Source: Chloroflexota bacterium
Lineage (GTDB): Bacteria > Chloroflexota > Anaerolineae > UBA4142
Assembly (NCBI GenBank): GCA_023489485.1
Contig: JAMDCU010000154.1
Span: 1 to 32,131 of the forward strand
DNA: 32,131 nt
Direction of reading: 5' to 3'
The notes beneath the pieces were generated by a model, which searched no databases, was not told the origin of the DNA, and saw nothing but the letters and a program-made list of their open reading frames with translations. A program made the position numbers and the translations under genes. Below, in pieces: positions 17,595 to 23,866 of this stretch. How positions within the stretch are numbered: position 1 is the first letter of the stretch; every line of letters begins with the position of its first letter.

Positions 17595-19046
17595 TTAGCC
17601 CTCCGGCCGCGTCTTTCCGTTGGTGCGCGCTTTTGTCGCCGATCCGCGCGGATTGGTGACTGCGGGCGGCAGTGGCATGAGCAGGTCGCTCGTCTCTACC
17701 AACTTGATAGGCAGCGGGATCTGCGTCCTGCGGCGCGTCCTTCGTTCTGCGTCCAGTTTCTTCGTCCGCCTCTGCTTGCGGCGCAGGCCATCGGGCTCGA
17801 GAACGACTGCTTCTCCGGCCAAGAGTTTCGCTACCCCTTCTTTCGGAGCTGCGTGGCGGCAAAACTCGCAGTGGTCCTCTTGATGGTGCTCATAGTGGGA
17901 CGGTTCGCTGTACGTCGTGATCACGCCCTCGAAATTCCGCATGATGACCTTGCGGTCATTCATCGAAATCACATAGTTGGGCATAATTGGCACCTTGCCG
18001 CCACCGCCCGGTGCATCGACACAGAAAGTCGGCACCGCGAAGCCGGTCGTATGGCCGCGCAAAGCCTCGATGATGGACAGTCCGACGCTCACAGGCGTCC
18101 GAAAGTGGCCAATTCCTTGCGAGAGGTCGCACTGATACAGATAGTAGGGCCGAACTCGCATCTTGACCAGCTCGTGAACCAATACCTTCATCGTGTTCGG
18201 GCAATCGTTGATCCCGGCCATCAGAACCGTCTGCGCCCCGAGGGGAATGCCGGCATCCGCCAGTTTCGCACATGCTTCCCTTACCTCGGGCGATAGCTCC
18301 TTTGGATGGTTGATGTGGATATTCATCCAGACGGGATGGTACTTGCGAATGGTCGCAAGCATCCGATCAGTAATGCGCTGCGGCAAAAAGATCGGGATGC
18401 GCGTTCCAAAGCGGATGATCTCCACGGACTTGACCGAACGAAAGCGGTTAAGCACATAGTCCAACATCTCGTCGGACAGAAAGAGCCCATCCCCGCCTGA
18501 GATGAGGACGTCGCGCACCTCGGGATGCGCTTCCAAATACTGTGCCATGGCTTCCACGCGAACTCGAGTGACAGGCATCATGCCCGTGCCGACCATGCGG
18601 CGCCGCGTGCAATGTCGACAATAGGCGACGCACTGATCGGTGATATCTACGAGAACGCGATCCGGATAGCGATGGACCAGGCCCGGTACCGGCATGTGGG
18701 CGTCTTCTCCGAGTGGGTCTTCCAGGTCGGGATCATCCAACGTGAATTCCGCCATGGTCGGAACCACTTGTTTCCGGATCGGGCAATTCGGATCATCGGG
18801 ATCCATCAATGAGGCAAAATGAGGCGTAATCGCCATTTTGAGTTCCGGCTTGAGGCGCACAGCCTGCTCTTCATCTGGAGTGAGACGAATGAGCTGCCGG
18901 AGTTGTTCCAACGTGGTGATGCGGTGCCCCATCTGCCACTTCCAGTCACTCCATTGCTCCGCTGTAACGTCCCGCCACAGCGAGCTACGTGACGGAGGCT
19001 TCCCCGGGGGCTCCTTTTCGCTGTATTCAGTTGTAAGTGCTTCCAT
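17595..19046 (-). CDS. kamA: Lysine 2,3-aminomutase family radical SAM enzyme
   Basis: A 483-residue radical SAM, PLP-dependent aminomutase. The [4Fe-4S] motif is C139-x3-C143-x2-C146 (CVAYCRHC). Compared with the Clostridium subterminale enzyme, key residues sit at a constant offset of 14: Asp307 (QCD) and Asp344 (VDAPGGGG) match the substrate lysine-binding aspartates 293 and 330, and Lys351 matches PLP lysine 337. Glutamate 2,3-aminomutase lacks these aspartates, so L-lysine to beta-lysine is the likely reaction. Zinc ligand Cys282 and the C-terminal pair Cys393/Cys396 are kept, but the third C-terminal cysteine is an Asp. The ~60-residue tail beyond ~420 is basic and unusual. ATG 19046 has GAGG 12 bases upstream, a weak site. 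First gene of the operon with the ATP-grasp, DksA-like and membrane proteins. Confidence 0.92.
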   Translation of the reverse strand: MEALTTEYSEKEPPGKPPSRSSLWRDVTAEQWSDWKWQMGHRITTLEQLRQLIRLTPDEEQAVRLKPELKMAITPHFASLMDPDDPNCPIRKQVVPTMAEFTLDDPDLEDPLGEDAHMPVPGLVHRYPDRVLVDITDQCVAYCRHCTRRRMVGTGMMPVTRVRVEAMAQYLEAHPEVRDVLISGGDGLFLSDEMLDYVLNRFRSVKSVEIIRFGTRIPIFLPQRITDRMLATIRKYHPVWMNIHINHPKELSPEVREACAKLADAGIPLGAQTVLMAGINDCPNTMKVLVHELVKMRVRPYYLYQCDLSQGIGHFRTPVSVGLSIIEALRGHTTGFAVPTFCVDAPGGGGKVPIMPNYVISMNDRKVIMRNFEGVITTYSEPSHYEHHQEDHCEFCRHAAPKEGVAKLLAGEAVVLEPDGLRRKQRRTKKLDAERRTRRRTQIPLPIKLVETSDLLMPLPPAVTNPRGSATKARTNGKTRPEG

Positions 19047-19231
19047 TTTGTTATAGTGACCTCGTTAGTTTTTTTGAGCAGCGCATTTCCCGCGCCCGTC
19101 CTTGAATACCGTACTTTTGACACATCCTGCATCAGGTGGCTGTAAAAGGCATTTTCGACGATCTACTCTTCGCTTCGCCTATCCACATGCGAATTGCGAC
19201 CGTGTCTGATCACTCCCCTTTCACGTATAGG

Positions 19232-19248
19232 CTGCGTTGATCTGCGTT
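19232..19248. repeat. Short direct repeat CTGCGTT downstream of trkA-like gene
   Basis: CTGCGTT-GAT-CTGCGTT, two copies three bases apart, next to the RCK gene stop. It resembles the degenerate CTGCGTT-type spacer repeats I have seen in many bacterial intergenic regions; no function is claimed. Confidence 0.35.
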
Positions 19249-19929
19249 TTAGCTCGTCGCCCTTTGTACCGGGACCCCGCCAAAAACGCGCTCGAGCACA
19301 TTCTCGTGTTCCAAAGTCGTTACTGCAACCACTTCGTCCCCAGCGGCGAGGGCTGTTTCGCCGTGAGGGACAACCCCTTTACCATTCCGGATGATTAGCG
19401 GAATCACGCAATCCGCTGGAATATTCAAGGCCTGGAGCGGTTTCCCGATGGCAGGCGAATTCTCAGGCACCTTGGCCTCGACAAAAGTCGCTCCGGCCTC
19501 GCGTAGGGTGAGTAGATGCACCAATGATTGAGCAGGTATTTCACGCTCGATCTGCGCCAATATCAAATCAGTCACTGAAACCGTTTGGTCGATTCCAAGC
19601 AACTTGAATATCTTTTCATTCTTCGGATTGTTGATACGCGCAATCGTCCGGTTGACCTTGAACTTTTTCTTTGCCATCTGGCAAATCATCAAATTGTCCT
19701 CGTCATCGCCCGTGACCGCGATGACGATATCGGCCCGCTCCATGCCAGCTTCTTCCATCATGATGGAATCGGTCGCATCGCCCCGCTGGCAAATGCTGCC
19801 CAAGTCCGCGGAAAGAACATCGCACTTGTGTTTGTCCCTCTCGATGACAAGGACTTCGTGCCCTTGATTCAAAAGTGATTTGGCCAAGTAATACCCGACC
19901 TTGCCGCCGCCTGCCACAATGATATACAT
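19249..19929 (-). CDS. RCK protein (TrkA-like, RCK_N plus RCK_C)
   Basis: A 226-residue cytosolic regulator of K+ transport. The Rossmann RCK_N domain (1-~135) begins MYIIVAGGGKVGYYLA, the GxGxxG NAD(H)-binding loop, with Glu32/Asp-type ribose contact in VIERDKHKC, and the signature DAT-x5-EEAGMERADIVIAVTGDDEDN. The RCK_C domain (~150-226) holds GATFVEAKVPENSPAIGKPLQAL and GDEVVAVTTLEHE. Such proteins gate Trk/Ktr-type channels or other permeases in response to nucleotides. An earlier in-frame ATG exists, but ATG at 19929 has GAGGGG four bases upstream and starts at the first strand. It follows a second RCK protein across a palindromic spacer. No TrkH/KtrB pore is in the window; the only transporter in the run is the APC permease. 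Confidence 0.92.
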   Translation of the reverse strand: MYIIVAGGGKVGYYLAKSLLNQGHEVLVIERDKHKCDVLSADLGSICQRGDATDSIMMEEAGMERADIVIAVTGDDEDNLMICQMAKKKFKVNRTIARINNPKNEKIFKLLGIDQTVSVTDLILAQIEREIPAQSLVHLLTLREAGATFVEAKVPENSPAIGKPLQALNIPADCVIPLIIRNGKGVVPHGETALAAGDEVVAVTTLEHENVLERVFGGVPVQRATS

Positions 19930-19968
19930 GCATCCCCTCGCGATTGCTATAGAATCTGTGAGCAAACT

Positions 19969-19993
19969 TTGCGAAGGGCCGGGCCCTTCGCAA
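19969..19993. repeat. Palindrome between the two RCK genes
   Basis: Twelve-base arms TTGCGAAGGGCC (19969-19980) and its complement (19982-19993) with one base between. The outer 8 bases equal those of the palindrome at 15116-15141. It sits inside the operon, 39 bases before the second RCK start, where it could stabilise or separate segments of the mRNA. Confidence 0.65.
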
Positions 19994-20006
19994 GTAACTC
20001 CGATGG

Positions 20007-20432
20007 TTATTTCGCCTTGCTCGCCTCGTGATTGTCGGCGACCATCTCGAGGATTCTGTCAGCGCCGATTATGGTCGGGCAAACCGTCTCCATGAGGCCA
20101 AGCGTGTGATAAGTATCCTCCCGCACAGGGTCGTACAGCCTTGCCACCACACGGGGGACCTTGAAAACCAGCTTTGCAATTTCGGATGCCATGGCGTTGG
20201 TATTGTCCCCATTCGTCACCGCAATGAATGCGTCCGCTTCCTCAATTCCCGCGCGGCGCATGATATCTTGATCGATTCCGGTCCCCAGAACCATCGCTCC
20301 GTGGAAATCGCTGCCCAACCTGGCGAAGGCTTCCGCGTTCCGATCGACTACCGTGACTTGATGTCCCTCTTGATCCATTCGCCGCGCCAAGTAAGCGCCC
20401 AAGCGGCCGCAACCAAGGATGACCACTTTCAT
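20007..20432 (-). CDS. RCK_N-only TrkA-like protein
   Basis: A 141-residue protein made of a single NAD-binding RCK domain: MKVVILGCGRLGAYLARRM (G-x-G-x-x-G loop), TVVDRNAEAF (ribose-contacting Asp), DFHGAMVLGTGIDQDIMRRAGIEEADAFIAVTNGDNTNAMASEIAK and VPRVVARLYDPVREDTYHTLGL. It lacks the RCK_C half that its neighbour has. Paired short/long RCK genes, called CeoB/CeoC in actinobacteria, are known to act together as a regulatory ring on K+ transporters. AGGAGG six bases upstream fixes ATG 20432. A fair promoter lies in the 91-base gap behind the Usp gene, so the RCK pair can be transcribed apart from the permease. Confidence 0.9.
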   Translation of the reverse strand: MKVVILGCGRLGAYLARRMDQEGHQVTVVDRNAEAFARLGSDFHGAMVLGTGIDQDIMRRAGIEEADAFIAVTNGDNTNAMASEIAKLVFKVPRVVARLYDPVREDTYHTLGLMETVCPTIIGADRILEMVADNHEASKAK

Positions 20433-20449
20433 TCACAGCCTCCTGTGAC

Positions 20450-20478
20450 AGTATATCATGAGATTTCTTTGACGTAAA
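20450..20478 (-). promoter_or_regulatory. Possible internal promoter before the RCK pair
   Basis: On the minus strand TTTACG (20473-20478) and TATACT (20450-20455) are 17 bases apart. The start near 20443 would fall at the first bases of the ribosome site, leaving an 11-base leader. Confidence 0.5.
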
Positions 20479-20523
20479 GAGGTTGCATAAAGTTTTAAGG
20501 ATAGGACAAAAGGCCCGCCTCCT

Positions 20524-21111
20524 TCATTGGCTCGGACTTGGAGACGCTGGGACCCTGCTGACCGGCCGGTAAATCATGACATCACAAGGGGCATTTTGGA
20601 AAATATGCTCCACCGTCCGGCCGAAGATGACTTCCGGTCGAGCCTGCTCGTGGGCGGGTATCACAATCATCCGAGCCTGGGCGTCTATTGCGGCGTGAAC
20701 AATCGCCGACCCGGCCAAGCGCGCCTTGAGCAGATGCCCCTCCACCTGTACCCCCAGCTTTTGCGCCTCCCCCTGCAGGCGGATCAATGTGTCCTCCCCC
20801 TGCTCGCGCAACTTTGGCAGATCAGCCGTCGGCGGCAAAGCCATTGGAATCTCCATCACGTAAAGCAGCATCAAATGCCGCTGTTCCCGCTGTGCGATAT
20901 CGGCAGCAAGCTCGAGCACTCGGCTCGACACCGTCGAGCCGGTCACCGGCACAATAATCGCTCCCGTTCCCACCCATTTCTCGTGCGCCGACGCCAATGT
21001 CATCTTGACCGCCCCGGGCGGATTCAACATCCAATGCAGGATTGACCCGACCGCAGCCACAAACGCCACGGAAATGATCGCTCCTACTAGAGTCACATGC
21101 ACGTCAGGCAT
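20524..21111 (-). CDS. Membrane-anchored universal stress protein (Usp)
   Basis: A 195-residue protein with one N-terminal membrane segment (residues ~7-28, TLVGAIISVAFVAAVGSILHWML) followed by a Usp domain (~50-185): GAIIVPVTGSTVSSRVLELAADIAQ, HLMLLYVMEIP, EGHLLKARLAGSAIVHAAIDAQARMIVIPAHEQ and VEHIFQNAPCDVMIYRPV. The ATP-binding G-x2-G-x9-G-S/T loop seen in UspFG-like proteins is not kept (HEQARPEVIFGRTVEHI), so it probably does not bind ATP in the usual manner. The anchor suggests it works at the membrane, beside the permease encoded upstream. ATG 21111 has GAGG five bases upstream, overlapping the stop of the preceding small gene. Confidence 0.88.
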   Translation of the reverse strand: MPDVHVTLVGAIISVAFVAAVGSILHWMLNPPGAVKMTLASAHEKWVGTGAIIVPVTGSTVSSRVLELAADIAQREQRHLMLLYVMEIPMALPPTADLPKLREQGEDTLIRLQGEAQKLGVQVEGHLLKARLAGSAIVHAAIDAQARMIVIPAHEQARPEVIFGRTVEHIFQNAPCDVMIYRPVSRVPASPSPSQ

Positions 21112-21118
21112 ATCTTCC

Positions 21119-21316
21119 TCAAGAATGGCGCGCGCGATAGATCGCTACCCAGCGCGCGAGCCCCAGGCCAATGAGACACACTCCAATCAGCGTCGGACCG
21201 AGTGCGCCTCCCTCGGCAAGTGAACGGGCCACGATGATCAGTCCCAGGACGACGAACATCGTCGTCGTGAACAGCTTGTAGTACGCAGCCGTCCGCACCA
21301 GCTTGCTCGCCGGCAC
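21119..21316 (-). CDS. Small two-TM membrane protein in the permease operon
   Basis: A 65-residue hydrophobic protein: a short polar start (PASKLVRTAAYYK), TM1 ~14-32 (LFTTTMFVVLGLIIVARSL), a Gly-rich turn (AEGGALGPT), TM2 ~42-58 (LIGVCLIGLGLARWVAIY) and a basic end. I do not recognise the family. The frame is open back into the permease gene to an ATG at 21412; I chose GTG at 21316 because it lies just past the permease stop, with GGGG immediately upstream, and avoids a 77-base overlap with an implausible Lys/Arg-rich N-terminus. It may be an accessory subunit of the permease or of the anchored Usp, by position only. Confidence 0.6.
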   Translation of the reverse strand: MPASKLVRTAAYYKLFTTTMFVVLGLIIVARSLAEGGALGPTLIGVCLIGLGLARWVAIYRARHS

Positions 21317-21335
21317 AGTCCCCGCTTCTTTTCTC

Positions 21336-23009
21336 TTAATGCTTGATCCCTTTTGTCTCGTCACTTGCGCTTGTTTGCTCTTTCTGTTGGCCTTCGGATG
21401 CGTCCGCTCCATCCCGCGCGACGCCCAGCCGCTGGTCGCGTCGCTTCAAGGCTTCTCGATACTGCGCCAGATATTCATATTCCTGCGCTTCGTTCAGAAC
21501 ATGCATCTGCTCAGATTCCCAATGCCGGGGAATGCTGTGAAGGAGCGGAAGGTTTTCTCGGCGGCGGAAATAGAAAAAGATCCCCCAGCCGATCAGCAGC
21601 CACAGTGGTCCTGCGATCCGGCCAATGGAATGAGTTAGAACGACCAGGACCCAAATAAAGACATTCCCCGCCAAACCTACAAAGGCCATGATGGGGATTT
21701 CGACTCTCTCCCCTTTGTGCATGATGTGGAAATTGCCGGGCACCTTATAGGGTCGCGGCGTGTAAGGATCCGTCATCCTTAGCCGGATCAATGAAATGAG
21801 CACCAGGATATACCCAGTGACCGCCCCAAACGCATACATATTACCCAGCGTATCGTATGCCTGGCCGCTCAAGGATGCGAGAATGATCTGCAACAGCGCT
21901 ACGCCGGAAAAGACCAGGATCGTACGATACGGGGTCCTGTATTCTGCATGGACTTCCTTGAACCACCCTGGTAAAAGTCGGAACTTGCTCATCGACCATG
22001 TAATGCGCGAATAGCCCATGACCCCTGTGTTCGCAGACGCATAGACCAACGTCGCCGCGAGCAGCGCGGTAAAAGGTCCGGCGATGAATCCCAGGAACGG
22101 AATATGATGCGCGAGCACTGCGACAGGATCGCCGACGTTCTCGGAAATCACCTGCCAGGACGGTTTGGACGGATCGAGCACCATGCCCAGTCCCAAAGTT
22201 GAGAAGCTGAGCGCATAGATCAACACGGTGAATATCAGGGCCAGTGATGTGCGCGGCACAATACTCGCCGGCCGCAACGTCTCCTCGGCCGCTTGAGAAA
22301 TGGATTCCAACCCCACGAAGGAGATGATCGCTATGGAGGCGCCATAGAAAAAGTGATAGGTATCCGGAGCCTGCGTCTGGAATTGGGCGAAGAGAAGATT
22401 CGGGCTAAAAGCAAACAGAAACCCAACGACGATGATGACGGACTCGTTGAACATATCGACCGCGCTCGTTAGCGAATTGAGCGTCGATGACTCCCGAATT
22501 CCCCTCAGGTTCAGCACGATGAGAAAAACCACGAGCACAATGGCTTCGATCATCAACCACAACTGGATCGGGCCGAAAATCGGGAGCGTAACCCGCCCAT
22601 TCAGAAATGGAAAGAAAAAGTTGATGTAGCCTGCCGAAGCCAACGCGAAGAGCGAGACGTCAATCGTAAAATCGAGGAGGAGCGCCCAACCGGCGGTGAA
22701 ACCGAGAAGATCGCCCAGCCCTCGGAGCGTGTAATAGTGGCCTCCGCCCGCAACGGGATAAGCCGCCGCCAGCTCGGTGTAGGCCAAGCCGATGAACATG
22801 TAGATCATGCCGGTCAAGGCAAAGGCCATCGGCGCAAGGCCCTGGGCCGCCGCGACGACCAGACCCAGTGCGACGTAAACGTCTGCGCCGACGTCCGCAT
22901 AGCCCCAACTGAACGAGCCCCAGATGCCAACTGCGCGGCGCAAGCCGACCGCATGTGGCTCTTGGGCTTCGCCAACCGCCGTAAAGGACCCGGTAACTGC
23001 ATTACTCAT
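21336..23009 (-). CDS. APC superfamily permease with cytosolic C-terminal tail
   Basis: A 557-residue transporter with about twelve membrane helices and a ~75-residue charged tail (HWESEQMHVLNEAQEYEYLA ... TKGIKH). Helix 1 has GSFSWGYADVGADVYVALG, the unwound substrate region of the LeuT-fold, and helix 3 carries YPVAGGGHYY, the family hallmark. LNLRGIRES, SFVGLESISQAAEET and ANTGVMGYSRITW are further APC blocks. The substrate is usually an amino acid. The YP-GGG, LRG-x-x-ES and ANTG signatures also occur in the KimA-type K+ symporters, and two RCK proteins follow, so a cation substrate deserves testing. ATG 23009 lies 12 bases from AAGGAGG; an in-frame ATT at 23015 is at ideal distance and is an alternative, rare start. 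Confidence 0.88.
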   Translation of the reverse strand: MSNAVTGSFTAVGEAQEPHAVGLRRAVGIWGSFSWGYADVGADVYVALGLVVAAAQGLAPMAFALTGMIYMFIGLAYTELAAAYPVAGGGHYYTLRGLGDLLGFTAGWALLLDFTIDVSLFALASAGYINFFFPFLNGRVTLPIFGPIQLWLMIEAIVLVVFLIVLNLRGIRESSTLNSLTSAVDMFNESVIIVVGFLFAFSPNLLFAQFQTQAPDTYHFFYGASIAIISFVGLESISQAAEETLRPASIVPRTSLALIFTVLIYALSFSTLGLGMVLDPSKPSWQVISENVGDPVAVLAHHIPFLGFIAGPFTALLAATLVYASANTGVMGYSRITWSMSKFRLLPGWFKEVHAEYRTPYRTILVFSGVALLQIILASLSGQAYDTLGNMYAFGAVTGYILVLISLIRLRMTDPYTPRPYKVPGNFHIMHKGERVEIPIMAFVGLAGNVFIWVLVVLTHSIGRIAGPLWLLIGWGIFFYFRRRENLPLLHSIPRHWESEQMHVLNEAQEYEYLAQYREALKRRDQRLGVARDGADASEGQQKEQTSASDETKGIKH

Positions 23010-23181
23010 CGGAATGCCGAGCCTCCTTCATTCGAAAACAGAAGGCAAAGATGAACGGCTCACCCTATTCTACTCGCCGATGGATGAGCCGCCCCGCATA
23101 TCGCTTTCGGTTCGGATAATCCCGCACGAACACACCGCGCAATTCGCCGCGCGGCACAATCGCTGAGAGCCAAAAAATCCA
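23010..23181 (-). promoter_or_regulatory. Long structured 5' leader of the permease operon
   Basis: From the predicted RNA start (~23181) to the ATG are ~170 bases with three hairpins: CCGCGC/GCGCGG, GTTCG/CGAAC, and a 10-bp stem (23082-23091 with 23056-23065, one G-T pair) with a 16-base loop. The 3' arm of the last stem contains GAGCC, which can pair instead with GGCTC at 23019-23023 that overlaps the ribosome site. This is a candidate on/off switch. It does not match the ydaO/c-di-AMP riboswitch consensus that I know. Confidence 0.45.
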
Positions 23182-23187
23182 GTCACA

Positions 23188-23216
23188 ATTCTACTTCAAT
23201 CAAACCTGTGTGTCAA
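23188..23216 (-). promoter_or_regulatory. Promoter of the permease operon
   Basis: On the minus strand a perfect TTGACA (23211-23216) and TAGAAT (23188-23193) are 17 bases apart, in the gap just behind the upstream Usp gene. Confidence 0.8.
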
Positions 23217-23238
23217 TGACGAAGACCGCGCTTACCTC

Positions 23239-23688
23239 TCACTTCTTGGGCAAATTGGGTTCCGGAACGGCCTCTTGCCGGCACAGCCACACCTGGCAGC
23301 GCGCGTTCCGAAAAATGTGGCGCGGGGTCGTGCCGAGAGCGATCTCGTCCAACGGCGGCCGATACGGAATCCCCAGGATGATAAGATCGATGCCTCTATC
23401 GTTCGCCAGCTCAAGCAAGATCGGCCCGGCGACGCGCGCCTGCAATAGTTCTGTTTCGATCTGTACCCCGACGTTCCGGGCAGCGCGTTCCGCGTGTTCC
23501 AGCACTGCCTCGCCCGTCTCTATTTGCGTCGGGCTTTCGCTTTCGAGGGGCAGTGTTCGGTGGAGCTCCATGACGGTAACAGCCAGCACCTTGGCCTTGT
23601 CCTGTCGGGCCGTTTGGCAAGCCAGCCGGATGGCCTGCTCGTCGACCGCGTGCCCTTTAACCGGCACGAGGATCTTTGAGAACTTCAT
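23239..23688 (-). CDS. Universal stress protein (Usp), soluble
   Basis: A 149-residue Usp domain protein. Strand 1 is FSKILVPVKGHAVDEQAIRLACQTA, followed by KVLAVTVMELH, a helical linker, VQIETELLQARVAGPILLELANDRGIDLIILGIPYRP and the terminal LGTTPRHIFRNARCQVWLC. The loop LGIPYRPPLDEIALGTTP is a partial match to the ATP-binding G-x2-G-x9-G-S/T motif: the first and last glycines and the hydroxyl residue are present, the second glycine is Tyr. Nucleotide binding is therefore uncertain. The frame is open further upstream, but ATG 23688 with AGAGGGA four bases before it starts the domain. It lies just upstream of the permease promoter, so it may be read through into that operon. Its job is probably regulatory. 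Confidence 0.88.
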   Translation of the reverse strand: MKFSKILVPVKGHAVDEQAIRLACQTARQDKAKVLAVTVMELHRTLPLESESPTQIETGEAVLEHAERAARNVGVQIETELLQARVAGPILLELANDRGIDLIILGIPYRPPLDEIALGTTPRHIFRNARCQVWLCRQEAVPEPNLPKK

Positions 23689-23764
23689 AAGGTCCCTCTG
23701 TGTCCCTTCGATTTTCCCTTTGCAGGCGAAACGATTACCGCCCTGAAAGCCCCATCCAGAAAAG

Positions 23765-23785
23765 AGCCAACGCCGGGCATTGGCT
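23765..23785 (-). terminator. Intrinsic terminator between PNP and usp genes
   Basis: On the minus strand an 8-bp stem (AGCCAATG with CGTTGGCT, one G-T pair) with a 5-base loop is followed by CTTTTCT. It ends the recombinase/PH/PNP transcript 81 bases past the PNP stop. Confidence 0.6.
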
Positions 23786-23866
23786 TTCGACACTCACACT
23801 GAGGTCTTGTTTTGAAATTCATCATGAACTGGGGTGTGCCGTCCCCCCGGAAGAACGAACTCGGTC

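Noticed and set aside
19117-19122. Perfect TTGACA on the plus strand upstream of kamA
   Set aside because: The best partner box (TGTAAA) is poor and 18 bases away, and no plus-strand gene follows.
23010-23181. c-di-AMP (ydaO) riboswitch in the permease leader
   Set aside because: Expected because of possible K+ transport, but the conserved GGGGGAACC and CCGAACCCGUCAGCU-type blocks are not present.
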